From positions 50,771 to 114,770 of the forward strand of contig WGMF01000026.1 of assembly GCA_016125215.1 (NCBI GenBank): a stretch of 64,000 nt of DNA, in the 5' to 3' direction. Within the stretch, counting starts at the first letter, position 1, and each line of letters opens with the position of its first letter. This stretch comes from Phycisphaera sp. (GTDB lineage: Bacteria; Planctomycetota; Phycisphaerae; Phycisphaerales; Phycisphaeraceae). The notes beneath the pieces are model-generated. The model had not been told where the DNA came from. It searched no databases and was given only the letters and a program-made list of their open reading frames with translations. Positions 25,999-35,460 of the stretch are shown piece by piece. The translations under genes and the position numbers were made by a program.

Positions 25999-28986
25999 AT
26001 GCACAGGCACCCTTCCTACACTCGCAGCCGATGCAACCAACTGATCAACCGCCTCGGTCGATTGATTTACGCACAGACCCGACCCGTGCGGTCCGTCGTT
26101 GTCGCGGGACCGGTGGACCGCATCGCTTACACCGACGCACAAAAACTCACCGACTTCCGCGCGGCACAGATCGGTGAAATCTTCGGCCCGCCGTGGTCGA
26201 CGTTCTGGTTCCGCGTCGAAGCGAGCGTTCCTGTTGAATGGGCCGGCCAACGAATCGATTTACTCTGGGACAGCCAGAGCGAGGCGACACTCTGGATCGA
26301 TGGCCGAACGATCCAGGGCCTGAACATGACCAGCGGCGACCGGCCCGACGCCGTCCTGCTGCGAGGGGCCAAGGGCGGGGAAACGTTGCAATTTCAAATC
26401 GAGATGGCGTGCAACCGCAAGTTCGGCGCCAGCACCGCGGGCGGTGTTTACAACCCACTCACCAGTCCCTACCAGCTCAAGCAGTGCGAGATCGCGGTGT
26501 TCGATGAGCAGGCGTGGAAGTTGTATTTCGATGCGACCGTGTTGGCGCAGCTTGAAAGAGAACTCGACAGGGAATCGGGTGCAACGGAGAAAAACTGGCA
26601 GGGCTACCTGCTCAACCAGCTCAACCGCTTTGCCAATACACTCGACCTCGACAACCGCGACACCTGGCCCGAGGCCTCGAAAATCCTTGACCATCTCTAC
26701 CAGCACCGCAACGCCTCGCGCGTCTTCAACCTCAGCGCGATCGGCCACGCACACATCGACACCGCCTGGCTCTGGCCTTTAGCCGAGACACACCGCAAGT
26801 GCGAACGCACCTTCAGCAGCGCCACCGCCTACATGGTGGACTACCCCGAGTACCGCTTTGCCTGCAGCCAGGCTTATCAATATCAATACATCAAGGGCCA
26901 CAACCCCGACCTCTACGCGCGGATCAAACACGCTGTGCAGGCCGGCCAATGGGTGCCCGTCGGCGGGACGTGGATCGAACCCGACTGCAACATCCCCTCC
27001 GGCGAAGCGCTCTGCCGACAGTTTCTTACGGGGCAGACCTTCTTCGAGCGCGAGTTCGGCTCGCGCTGCAAGGAGTTCTGGAACCCGGACGTATTCGGCT
27101 ACAACGGCCAGTTGCCCCAGATCATGCGGCAGGCAGACATCGAGCGGTTCCTCACACAGAAACTCAGTTGGAACGCCATCAACAAGCCCGAGAACCACAC
27201 CTTCCTTTGGCGCGGGATCGACGGCAGCGAAGTCGTCACCCACTTCCCGCCTGCCAACACCTACAACGCGATGACCGGCGTGGGCAATGAAGTTCAGGAA
27301 CTCCGCGCCAACGCGGGCAACTTCAAGGACAACGACCGCGCGTCCGAGGGCTACATGCTCTTTGGCTACGGCGACGGCGGCGGCGGGCCGACCAAGCGCA
27401 TGCTCGAAGTGCTCCGGCGTGTCGGCAACCTCCAATCGATCCCGCCCACAGCCCAGCGCTCCAGCAACGAGTTCTTCGACCGACTCGAAGCCGACTGCAC
27501 AGACCTGCCCGTGCGCATCGGTGAACTTTACTTCGAGCTGCACCGTGGCACCTACACGAGCCAGGCCCTCATCAAGCGCAACAACCGCATGGGCGAACGC
27601 CTGTTGCACGACCTCGAGTTCCTCGCGGCACGCAAGTCGCTCGTGGAGGGTGCGGACTATCCCGCTCACGAGATCGACCGCCTTTGGAAGGTGCTCCTGC
27701 TCAACCAGTTCCACGACATCCTGCCCGGCAGTTCCATCACGCAGGTCTACCGCGACAGTGAGGCACAGTTCAAGGCGTTTTTCGAGGACGGCAACAAACT
27801 GCTCGGCACCACACTGGGCACGGGTGCAGCGCCCGTCAACACCGTCGGCGTCGAACGCACCGATGTCGTCGAAATCAATCACACACTGCAAGCCGTCCAC
27901 GCCAAGCCGTTCACAACTGCGCAACCGATCCAGCCCGCCGCGCCCGTGACGTTACGGCATCAAGTCGGCCTATACACCCTTGAGAACGCGCACCTGTCCG
28001 CGACACTCACCGACGCCGGCCGCGTGGTCAGCCTCGTCTCTAAACAGACCGGTCGCAACGTCCTCTCGGGCCCAGCCAATGTCTTCGAGATGTACCAGGA
28101 TTTCCCCACCAACTGGGACGCGTGGGACATCGACCCGACCCACCTCGAAACCCGCACCGAGCTGCCCGGCGCCAAGTCGCACAAGGTCACGTTGCAAGAC
28201 CCACTCCGCGCCGAGGTCGAGTTCACTTACGACATCAGCCCCAAGAGCAACATGACGCAGACGGTGCGCCTAGACGCCGACGCGCGGGTCCTGCGTTTCG
28301 ACTGCCACGTCGATTGGCACGAGTCCAAGAAGTTGCTCAAGGTCGCGTTCCCCGTGGACGCTTGTTCGATGAACGCGACCTACGAGATGCAGTTCGGCCA
28401 CGTCGAACGCCCGACGCACTACAACACCTCGTTCGACATCGCACGTTTTGAAGTGCCCATGCACCGCTGGTTCGACTTCTCCGAACCGGGCAGCGGCCTG
28501 GCGGTGCTCAACGACTGCAAATACGGCGGGAGCACGTTCGAGAACGTGATGCACCTGACCCTGCTCCGATCACCCAAAAGCCCCGACGGGACTTGCGACA
28601 TGGGCGGGCACGACTTTGCGTTTGCCATGCTGCCCCACGCCGGCGACTGGCGGAGTGCGGGAGTTGTCCACGAGGCTATCGCATTCAATCTCCCCCTGCG
28701 TATGGGTCAACCGATCGGTCACGAACCATTCGTCACGGTCGATCAACCCAACGTCATCCTTGACACGGTCAAGCGAGCCGAGGACGGCCAGGGCCTGATC
28801 GTTCGTCTCTACGAAGCGCACGGTCAGCGAGGCAAGGCCACGCTCCGTTTTGCCAAAGCACCCACACGGGTGAGCCGATCCAACATCATGGAAGACGCAG
28901 GGGAGGAGATCGACACGCGCGACGGGGGTATCACCGTGCCCTTCAGCCCGTTCCAACTGCTCACACTCCGTTGCCAGTGGTCGTGA
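25999..28986 (+). CDS. GH38 alpha-mannosidase
   Basis: A 995-residue cytoplasmic-type alpha-mannosidase with no signal peptide. The GH38 core begins at about residue 248 with IGHAHIDTAWLWPLAET, whose His and Asp bind zinc. EFWNPDVFGYNGQLPQI contains the nucleophile Asp, and LLLNQFHDILPGSSI holds another zinc-binding His. The N-terminal 240 residues are the usual galactose-binding-like ancillary region, and the C-terminal half is the beta-sandwich part (AMLPHAGDWR). It trims alpha-mannosyl residues, probably from oligosaccharides brought in by the divergent ABC importer at 21.8-25.8 kb. Confidence 0.95.
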   Translation: MHRHPSYTRSRCNQLINRLGRLIYAQTRPVRSVVVAGPVDRIAYTDAQKLTDFRAAQIGEIFGPPWSTFWFRVEASVPVEWAGQRIDLLWDSQSEATLWIDGRTIQGLNMTSGDRPDAVLLRGAKGGETLQFQIEMACNRKFGASTAGGVYNPLTSPYQLKQCEIAVFDEQAWKLYFDATVLAQLERELDRESGATEKNWQGYLLNQLNRFANTLDLDNRDTWPEASKILDHLYQHRNASRVFNLSAIGHAHIDTAWLWPLAETHRKCERTFSSATAYMVDYPEYRFACSQAYQYQYIKGHNPDLYARIKHAVQAGQWVPVGGTWIEPDCNIPSGEALCRQFLTGQTFFEREFGSRCKEFWNPDVFGYNGQLPQIMRQADIERFLTQKLSWNAINKPENHTFLWRGIDGSEVVTHFPPANTYNAMTGVGNEVQELRANAGNFKDNDRASEGYMLFGYGDGGGGPTKRMLEVLRRVGNLQSIPPTAQRSSNEFFDRLEADCTDLPVRIGELYFELHRGTYTSQALIKRNNRMGERLLHDLEFLAARKSLVEGADYPAHEIDRLWKVLLLNQFHDILPGSSITQVYRDSEAQFKAFFEDGNKLLGTTLGTGAAPVNTVGVERTDVVEINHTLQAVHAKPFTTAQPIQPAAPVTLRHQVGLYTLENAHLSATLTDAGRVVSLVSKQTGRNVLSGPANVFEMYQDFPTNWDAWDIDPTHLETRTELPGAKSHKVTLQDPLRAEVEFTYDISPKSNMTQTVRLDADARVLRFDCHVDWHESKKLLKVAFPVDACSMNATYEMQFGHVERPTHYNTSFDIARFEVPMHRWFDFSEPGSGLAVLNDCKYGGSTFENVMHLTLLRSPKSPDGTCDMGGHDFAFAMLPHAGDWRSAGVVHEAIAFNLPLRMGQPIGHEPFVTVDQPNVILDTVKRAEDGQGLIVRLYEAHGQRGKATLRFAKAPTRVSRSNIMEDAGEEIDTRDGGITVPFSPFQLLTLRCQWS

Positions 28987-29113
28987 CAGAGGCCCACGTA
29001 CACCGGGCTTGACGAGAATAACGGAGAGTAAATTTGATTCCAGGCGGGCCGGGATCGGGGGCTTGGGGGGAGAGGGATTAGGGGAGAGGGGGAAACTACG
29101 AGGTTTGCACACG

Positions 29114-29134
29114 CCCGGAAGTACCCCCGGAAGT
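29114..29134 (+). repeat. CCGGAAG short repeat pair
   Basis: CCCGGAAGTACC and CCCCGGAAGTG lie in tandem in the gap between the convergent alpha-mannosidase and FAD-oxidoreductase genes. They belong to the same short family as 25916-25949 and 52424-52501. Confidence 0.4.
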
Positions 29135-29171
29135 GTCAAGGGCTTCGCGGTGGGGTCTTGCTGGAGTCCGC

Positions 29172-30479
29172 TCAGCCCACCGTGACCGCTGCACCGGGGA
29201 CGATCGCGCCGTGTTCTGCAAGGAGGGGGCGCAGTTGGTCGATGGGCACGTCGGCACAGGGCACGCCCAGCGACACCGCCAGCGCAGCCGCGGCGCCGGC
29301 GGCCTGACCCATCGCCATGCACGACGCCTGCACGCGGTAGGCGCTGAAGGCTTCGCGGTCCCCGCTGATGCAGCGCCCCGCCACGATCACGTTGCGTCCC
29401 TCCACGGGGAGCAGCGCGCCGTACGGGATGGTGGGCACCACGCCGCGTTTGAGGGGGCGGTAGTTGGTCGGGCCTTCGTTCTTGTGCTCGTCGATGGAGT
29501 AGAAGCTGTGACACACGGCGTCGGGCCAGACGCGGCCGGATTCGTAGTCCCTGGCCGTGATGCGTGCCTTGCCACGGATACGCACCGTCTCGCGCACGCC
29601 GACCTCGGGCGAAAACCACGCGACGGTGAGTTTTTCAAGGCCCGGCTGTTGACGGAAAAAACGTGTGAGCCTGAGCATGACCCGTCGGCCCTCGATCTCC
29701 ATCGCGGTTCGTCCGGGGCTGTCCTGGGCCGACTCGCTGACGACGTGTACCGCGTTGCCCCCGTAGTCACGGAGCATGGGCTCGATCCTGCCGCCACGGA
29801 AGCCCGCGTCGCTGCGTTTTAGTTCGCCGCGCGTCACCGCTTCGTCAAAGGCTCTTTGGATCGCGTCGTAATCCAGCGTCTGCGCGTCGTACCCCGTCAG
29901 GCCCATCACCAGCGTGCCGGGCTGGCGCACGGTGTCGGCGTGTTCGACCTCAAGCCCCGCGAGGCTCACCGCGTTGGCGTCGCCGCTGCAATCCACCAGC
30001 ACGCGGCCACGCACGTCGACAAGCCCCTCTTTGCCACACAGTGTCACCCGCCACAGGTCGTCATCGTCTTCCCGCGCCACCGCGCCGACCATCGTGTGCA
30101 GCCGAAGGTCCACGCCCGCTTCGAGCACCGCCATGTCCGCGACCGCGGCGTAGACCCCGCGGTCGACCCACGTCACGACGATCCCCGAGGTGGGCTTGTA
30201 TTTCGACCCGTCGGGTACGGGCAGGCCTAACACTTCGTAAGTGCGTCGGCACATCTCCCACCCGATGCCGGCAATGACCTGTTGGCCGTAGGCGAAGAAG
30301 GTCTGGACCGCGTTGACCCCGCCGGTGGTCGTGGTCCCACCGAGCTGCGCCGCTTTTTCGACGAGTAGCACGCGCCGCCCCAGGCGACCGGCCTGGATCG
30401 CGGCGCACAGGCCCGCCGACCCGCCGCCGATCACCAGCACGTCATAGGTCTCAAAGCGATGCGGTGTGTGCGGTGTCAT
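29172..30479 (-). CDS. FAD-dependent oxidoreductase
   Basis: A 435-residue flavoprotein with the dinucleotide-binding motif DVLVIGGGSAGLCAAIQAGR near the N-terminus, followed by VLLVEKAAQLGGTTTTGGV, typical of the pfam12831 FAD-dependent oxidoreductase group. A second FAD-contact region near the C-terminus reads NVIVAGRCISGDREAF. No signal peptide is seen. This group frequently sits in planctomycete carbohydrate loci; its substrate is unknown. It follows the pseudopilin gene on the same strand after 63 bases and may be the last gene of the second LacI-controlled locus. Confidence 0.9.
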   Translation of the reverse strand: MTPHTPHRFETYDVLVIGGGSAGLCAAIQAGRLGRRVLLVEKAAQLGGTTTTGGVNAVQTFFAYGQQVIAGIGWEMCRRTYEVLGLPVPDGSKYKPTSGIVVTWVDRGVYAAVADMAVLEAGVDLRLHTMVGAVAREDDDDLWRVTLCGKEGLVDVRGRVLVDCSGDANAVSLAGLEVEHADTVRQPGTLVMGLTGYDAQTLDYDAIQRAFDEAVTRGELKRSDAGFRGGRIEPMLRDYGGNAVHVVSESAQDSPGRTAMEIEGRRVMLRLTRFFRQQPGLEKLTVAWFSPEVGVRETVRIRGKARITARDYESGRVWPDAVCHSFYSIDEHKNEGPTNYRPLKRGVVPTIPYGALLPVEGRNVIVAGRCISGDREAFSAYRVQASCMAMGQAAGAAAALAVSLGVPCADVPIDQLRPLLAEHGAIVPGAAVTVG

Positions 30480-30542
30480 GTCGCGGTCAACTCCGGGGGC
30501 GTTGCACAGAGATCGGGCTGCGGTGTCGGGGCGGGACGACGG

Positions 30543-31358
30543 CTACTTTCGTGCGTCCGGTCGTAATTCCTTCCAGACAAACTCGCCGTAGCGCTTGGAC
30601 TGCGCGTGGCCGTCGGCGTAAAGAAGGTTGATGACCGCCGTGGCGGGGTCGGGTCCGAAGCCGCCAATCTCGCGCCAGCGGAGTTTCTGGTGCCCCGAAG
30701 AGTCGTCGGAGTTGGACTTGATATCCACGGGCTGGTCGTTGTCCGATGAGGCGGGGTTGTACGTCCTGCCCCATGCGGCACCGTTTTCGATGTTTTTGCC
30801 CGAGTCGGCCGCGGTGTCGCCGCCCTGGCTCTGGGCGCCGTCGAACATCATGACCACCTCGGAGAATCGCCCGATGGCGCTGTAGATGTTGTTGTCGACG
30901 CCCGAGGCGTACGCGGCCGAATCGATCTCGCGCATGACGGCGGGGTTGGAGGAGTAGTGGTTGCCGGTGCTCTTTTCGAGCTGGGCGTTTGAGCATCGCC
31001 ACACGCCGGGGTCGTTGTTGAGATAGGGGGGGAGCACCTGGTGCCAACCGCACTTGTAACCGCCCTGGATATCCCGGCCGCGCGGGAGGACGTCCTTGTT
31101 GTCCGTGACGTAGCTGTAGAACGCCAGGCCCTGCTGGCGCATGTGACTGAGGCACACCACCGAGCCGGCCATGTAGCGGGCCTTCTTGAGCGCGGGCAGG
31201 AGGATCGAGACCAGCAGCGAGATAATGCTGACCACCACGAGCAGCTCGATGAGCGTAAACGCGCTTCGCATTGAGCGGTGCGATGGCGCAATGCCGAAAC
31301 GGTCTTTCGATGGACCGAAGATACGGCTTGAGGTTTGCTTGATCCGCGGGGTGTCCAT
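30543..31358 (-). CDS. Pseudopilin-like protein (prepilin N-terminal methylation motif)
   Basis: A 271-residue protein with the prepilin motif [20 protein letters not shown]. Counting from the ATG at 31358 (GAGG five bases upstream), the motif is preceded by an unusually long 32-residue basic leader. Starting at 31271 would give a short leader (MRSA). The C-terminal part ends with INLLYADGHAQSKRYGEFVW, containing the ADGHA segment of the planctomycete H-X9-DG family. It lies between the GH5 gene (7 bases away) and the FAD oxidoreductase. Confidence 0.85.
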   Translation of the reverse strand: MDTPRIKQTSSRIFGPSKDRFGIAPSHRSMRSAFTLIELLVVVSIISLLVSILLPALKKARYMAGSVVCLSHMRQQGLAFYSYVTDNKDVLPRGRDIQGGYKCGWHQVLPPYLNNDPGVWRCSNAQLEKSTGNHYSSNPAVMREIDSAAYASGVDNNIYSAIGRFSEVVMMFDGAQSQGGDTAADSGKNIENGAAWGRTYNPASSDNDQPVDIKSNSDDSSGHQKLRWREIGGFGPDPATAVINLLYADGHAQSKRYGEFVWKELRPDARK

Positions 31359-31365
31359 GTTCGCC

Positions 31366-33108
31366 TCACCGGGCTTTGACTTGTTGCGTGGGGGGCTTGA
31401 GGCCCAGGGCTTCGATCACGTCGGCGTCGAGCCTGCGCAGCGACGGGTCCTGAACGTCGGGGTTCTCCACGATGTCGAATCCCGCGCCGCAGTAGTCCCA
31501 GATCGTCCAGCCAAGCCCGAGTTCATCCATCTTCTTCGTAAACGCGCTCAGGTAACGCAGTCGGCTGTCACGAGGTGCGTATTGAGTGTAGACGCCCCAT
31601 TCACCGACGACCACGCGCCGGTCATGGTCGTGTGCCCATTGCGTGACCTCCGCAAAGCGTTTGTCGAGGTTGTCCTCGGTACCCCAGCCGCTGCGCAGTT
31701 GATCCGCCAGGACACTGCGTGCCTTGTCGGCGGCTTTGTCATTGGCGACGACCGACGCCTGGGCCGCGGCCAGGTTCTCCTCGGTCAGGGGCCAGGGCAC
31801 GTTGCGAAGCGGTCGGTACCAGTCCTTCATCCATTGTGCCCCTTGATGGGTGAAGGGCGAAGGCTCATAAAAATGGACCGCCCAGATGATGTTGCGATCG
31901 GTGTGTGGCACGACCTTGGGCAGCTCCCACGTGAGCATGTAAGCCCCGCCGTTGGCGATGAAGGTGTGATGCGGCGCATTGGCACGCATGACGGTCAGCA
32001 GCTTGTCCTGGTACTCGGGCCAGTTGCTGACCCAATACCCCTGACCGCCCGGCTCGTTGAGCGTTTCGAGGAAGACCCACTCCGGGTCGGTCGTCTGGGC
32101 CAGGTGTTTGGCAAACTGGCCCCACCAGGTGATGAAGCTCTGGGCGATGGGCTTGCCGGCCATGCTCTTGTAACTGGGGTTCTTGGGGTGAACATCCACG
32201 ATCACCGCCAGGCCGTGCTTGCGGAGCAGCCGGATTGCCTCGTCGTAATCGCCGAGCAGTTCGGTCTTCAACTCGCCGGTGTCCCTGTCCATGAGGAACA
32301 ACGGGTCGGTGACCAGGCGCACGTGGTCAAAGCCCGCGTCGGCGATCATCTGCACATCGTGTTCGGTGATGTACGCTTTGAAGAACTCGGGGTTGAACCC
32401 GCCCTTCTGGCCGTTCACTTTGGCGTTCCACGGTTGGCAGAACCAGTTGTTGATGTTCACGCCCCGCAGCAGTCTGTTGTAGCGCGCGTCGCTGACCGCC
32501 GGGCCGAACTCGGCTTCCGGGCGGTACTGGGCACGCAGCGCAGCGATGTCCTCTTCGGTGACGATCGAGCCGCGCACGTTGTCCACGTCCAGCTCGCCGG
32601 ACTTGGACCCGTAGATCGACAGCCGAACCATGATGCCGTTGACATCGTCCGGGACGCTGACGGTGCGGGTCTTTTCGGTCCATTCGCCGTCGCCGGTCAG
32701 GTTGCCCAGGTCGATCCACCTGCCGGTGTCTTTGCCGTCCTTGGCAAAGCGTCCCTGTACCTTGCCGCACTGGTAGCTCTTGTCGCCTGCGACGATGTTC
32801 TTCCATCGGTAACGCGCGGTGAGTGTGACGCGCTTGGCCTCGGGGGGCAGCTTGGCAATCTGTTGGATGAAGATGTCCTTGCCCGGGTCGGTGACGGAGA
32901 GTGCGACGTAGCTCAGGCCGCCCTCGTTGTGCATGACGAGCCTGCCGTTGTCTTTTGTCTGGCGGACCCAGTGCGCCGCGTTGCCGTCGGCGTCGGCGTG
33001 TGTGAAGTCGCCGTTGTCAAAGAGATTGGCGGGGGCATCGTCGCACAGCGCCGGACGCGCCGCGAGTGCAATCAGAAAGATCAAGCAAAAAACAGACAAA
33101 CGGTTCAT
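31366..33108 (-). CDS. Secreted GH5-like glycoside hydrolase (cellulase family)
   Basis: A 580-residue secreted enzyme. The ATG at 33108 has AGGAG upstream and opens a signal peptide (cleavage near ALC|DD). Residues about 25-175 form a carbohydrate-binding-like beta domain. The GH5-type barrel follows from LLRGVNINNWFCQPWN. WVFLETLNEPGG carries the probable acid/base Glu (about 350), and VVVGEWGVY the probable nucleophile Glu (about 502). The likely target is a beta-glucan or beta-mannan, but specificity cannot be read from the sequence. Its neighbours are a pseudopilin gene and a PEP-CTERM gene under a LacI regulator. Confidence 0.88.
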   Translation of the reverse strand: MNRLSVFCLIFLIALAARPALCDDAPANLFDNGDFTHADADGNAAHWVRQTKDNGRLVMHNEGGLSYVALSVTDPGKDIFIQQIAKLPPEAKRVTLTARYRWKNIVAGDKSYQCGKVQGRFAKDGKDTGRWIDLGNLTGDGEWTEKTRTVSVPDDVNGIMVRLSIYGSKSGELDVDNVRGSIVTEEDIAALRAQYRPEAEFGPAVSDARYNRLLRGVNINNWFCQPWNAKVNGQKGGFNPEFFKAYITEHDVQMIADAGFDHVRLVTDPLFLMDRDTGELKTELLGDYDEAIRLLRKHGLAVIVDVHPKNPSYKSMAGKPIAQSFITWWGQFAKHLAQTTDPEWVFLETLNEPGGQGYWVSNWPEYQDKLLTVMRANAPHHTFIANGGAYMLTWELPKVVPHTDRNIIWAVHFYEPSPFTHQGAQWMKDWYRPLRNVPWPLTEENLAAAQASVVANDKAADKARSVLADQLRSGWGTEDNLDKRFAEVTQWAHDHDRRVVVGEWGVYTQYAPRDSRLRYLSAFTKKMDELGLGWTIWDYCGAGFDIVENPDVQDPSLRRLDADVIEALGLKPPTQQVKAR

Positions 33109-33231
33109 GGGAAACTCCTGGTTGTCGTGCAATCGTCGGCAAGCTCTATCGAATCGTCACCCGTTGGGGGGGGATAAGGTCCATCCACCCCCGGTAGCGG
33201 GTACGGGCATCGCGCAAGGGCGTGGGTCGTG

Positions 33232-34074
33232 TCACAGTTCACGGCGGCGTCTGGATGACACGAGCAGCAAAACCATCCCCAGTGCCACGAAGGACGCGGG
33301 TTCGGGGACGGCCTGATTCACGGTGACGGCGCTGAACGTCCCGGCGAGTGAACGGTTGCGTTCCGATGCGGTCACGCCGAAGACTTTGTTCGACGCCACC
33401 GCGGTGATGTCGACATTGTTCGCGGTGAGGGTGTTGGTGTTGGTTCCGTCGGTGAGGGTATATGCGATGTCGACCTGAGTGGGCGAGTCATAAGAGACGG
33501 CGATGGTCCAGGTGTAGGTCGGCGTGTCACCGTTGGCCAGTAGGGTGTTTGACCCGGTCAGGAACGTTTCGCCCGATTCCGCGGCGCCGCTCTCGGGGTA
33601 GTTGCCGATGTAGCTGCCGCCCGCACTGGGTCGATTGGTGCCCAGCCCCAGCCGCTGACCACCGTTGTAGTTGGGCCGATTTTCATAGACCACGAGAGAC
33701 GCGAAGACGCCGACGGTCGGGTCGCTGGTGTTCCCGAAGAGGGTGACCCCCCAGGAACTCAGTCGGTTGGTCGTCGAACTCGAAGTGCCATCGGCGCTTG
33801 TGGTGACCGCGAAGGAGCCTGTCACGGTGAAGTTGGTCCCGGCGGTGAAGTCGGTGACGGTCGTCAGTGCGGACTGAAATGTCGCGGTGTTGCCCTGGTT
33901 GAGCCTGGAGAAACCGATGAGGTTCCCCCCGCCGTTGCTCCACGCGGCGGATGTTTCGAGCGTCATGTCGGAGTACGTAAACGCGGTGTTAACCAGCGCA
34001 GCGGATGCGACGGTGGAAGAGAGACCCAGCGCAACAACGCCGGCCAGGATTCGACAAGGTGTGCGATCAAACAT
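33232..34074 (-). CDS. PEP-CTERM exported protein
   Basis: A 280-residue protein whose true start is the ATG at 34074, which has a perfect AAAGGAGG ribosome site and opens a signal peptide (ILAGVVALGLSSTVASA). The longer frame to 34308 is out-of-gene sequence. The C-terminus has the sorting signal VPEPASFVALGMVLLLV and a basic tail RRRREL. The interior is Gly/Ser/Thr-rich and beta-predicted, without catalytic motif. It follows the LacI gene by 20 bases, so the two are probably co-transcribed. Confidence 0.9.
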   Translation of the reverse strand: MFDRTPCRILAGVVALGLSSTVASAALVNTAFTYSDMTLETSAAWSNGGGNLIGFSRLNQGNTATFQSALTTVTDFTAGTNFTVTGSFAVTTSADGTSSSTTNRLSSWGVTLFGNTSDPTVGVFASLVVYENRPNYNGGQRLGLGTNRPSAGGSYIGNYPESGAAESGETFLTGSNTLLANGDTPTYTWTIAVSYDSPTQVDIAYTLTDGTNTNTLTANNVDITAVASNKVFGVTASERNRSLAGTFSAVTVNQAVPEPASFVALGMVLLLVSSRRRREL

Positions 34075-34094
34075 TTTTGACCTCCTTTGCTGGA

Positions 34095-35132
34095 TTAGAC
34101 AGTGGGGATAGAAGGATTCGTGGGCGGTTGAAGGGTTTGCCCGTCGTGCCAGACGCACGGCAGGAGTTGCGACATTTCGTGTGGTGTTCGGTGGTCGAGG
34201 GAACGGGTCATCATGTTCGCCGCGGCCAGCCCCATGTCGTATCGAGCAAACGTGGCGCGTGCCAGGCCGGGCCAGAGGCGGTCGAGCTGGTGCATGTCGT
34301 CGCAGCACGCCAGGCCGAAGTCGCGTCCGGGGATCAGGCCCCGCTCCTCCGCGGCGCTGCGCAGCGCCAGCGCCTGGTAGATGCTGTTGGTGATGATCGC
34401 GGTGTTTGGCGTGAGTTTCTCGGCGGCGGCGGCGCGTTCTTCCTCGTGCCCCGTGCGGGGTTCGGTCATGATCTCGACTTTTAAGCCTGCCGCCGCGACC
34501 GCCTGCCTGACGCCCGAGAATCGCTGCTGTGTGCTGAAGTGGTCCCTGTGTTCAGCGGGGTAGGTGACCATACAGATGTGTTTGTAACCGGCGTCCACCA
34601 CAGCCTGCCCGGCGAGGAGGCCTGCGTGAAGCTCATCTCGTCGGACACAGCCGTGGTCACGCCAGACATTGGAATCGCACCAGACCACATCGGGGATCAG
34701 CTCTTCGAGTCGCCGCTCAACCTCCCTGGGCATCGAGTCGAGCACGATCATGCCGTCGAGCACGTGCTCCTCGAAGACGCGAGACTGCTTGGCCAGGTCG
34801 CCCCGCACGTCGTCGAGGCGTGCCATCACCATGACGTAGCCAGCTCTTTGAAGGCCTTCGTTGATGCCGAGGATGGTTTCGTAAGCCAGGGGGTGGGTAA
34901 AACGATTGCCGGGGGTGTTGGGCACCAGGACGCCGACTTGCCTTGTTCGACGGGTAACCATGGCCCGTGCGGCGGCGTTGGCACGGTAGCCGTGCTTGTT
35001 AGCGATCTGTCGAACCCGCTCCGCCTTGCGGACGACCGCGGGATAGGAGCCTTTGAGCTTCCCGTTGAGCACGCGTGAAACCGTGTTCACGGAAACGCCG
35101 GCTTCCTGGGCTATCTGGGTGAGCGTGGCGAT
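34095..35132 (-). CDS. LacI-family regulator with an apparent AUC (non-AUG) start
   Basis: The regulator has a complete LacI sensor domain (QVGVLVPNTPGNRFTHPLAY onward) and hinge region. In frame, the helix-turn-helix is complete only if translation starts upstream of the first GTG (35090): ATLTQIAQEAGVSVNTVSRV matches the family start closely. No ATG, GTG or TTG exists between that segment and an in-frame stop. AGGAG at 35145-35141 is followed five bases later by ATC ATC GCC ACG, so AUC at 35135 or 35132 is the best candidate start, giving about 345 residues. It probably controls the PEP-CTERM/GH5 locus and perhaps the divergent importer. Confidence 0.82.
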   Translation of the reverse strand: MATLTQIAQEAGVSVNTVSRVLNGKLKGSYPAVVRKAERVRQIANKHGYRANAAARAMVTRRTRQVGVLVPNTPGNRFTHPLAYETILGINEGLQRAGYVMVMARLDDVRGDLAKQSRVFEEHVLDGMIVLDSMPREVERRLEELIPDVVWCDSNVWRDHGCVRRDELHAGLLAGQAVVDAGYKHICMVTYPAEHRDHFSTQQRFSGVRQAVAAAGLKVEIMTEPRTGHEEERAAAAEKLTPNTAIITNSIYQALALRSAAEERGLIPGRDFGLACCDDMHQLDRLWPGLARATFARYDMGLAAANMMTRSLDHRTPHEMSQLLPCVWHDGQTLQPPTNPSIPTV

Positions 35133-35135
35133 GAT

Positions 35136-35460
35136 CGAGGCTCCTGTTCGGGGCGGTTTGGAAATGCCGGACTTGAAATCGCAACGTTGTCATATTATCA
35201 TCAAACCCGTTCAAATGCAATAGAAAAGTGATTCAACTCGAAATTATTTTTTCCCCCGCATCCCTTCAAGCAGGGCTATCGGGACGCGGTTGTAAAGTGT
35301 TCGTTAAACTGGAATAAGGATAGATTTTTGATTCAATACCCGGTAGACTCGCTTGGTCAATGCTTACTAACCCAGCGTTAAAAAGTTTATGCCTGGATCG
35401 ACCCGGGTTGCCTCGCGTCGGCGGATCGATTCACGGCTTTGCGTAAGAAAGAGGTCATGT
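35136..35460. promoter_or_regulatory. Divergent control region between LacI regulator and importer operon
   Basis: This 325-base AT-rich gap contains no convincing gene. The palindrome GCAACGTTGT with its CAACGTTG core (35182-35189) lies about 50 bases upstream of the LacI start. Its central CG is typical of LacI-family operators, so it may be an autoregulatory site. Confidence 0.45.

Noticed and set aside
31186..33177. Plus-strand frame of 663 codons opposite the GH5-like gene
   Set aside because: The minus strand carries the signal peptide and both catalytic glutamate motifs of GH5. The plus frame is a codon-bias shadow.
34075..34308. N-terminal extension of the second PEP-CTERM protein to 34308
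   Set aside because: The extension is Arg/Pro-rich and lies antisense-free over the LacI gene end. The ATG at 34074 has a perfect ribosome site and signal peptide.
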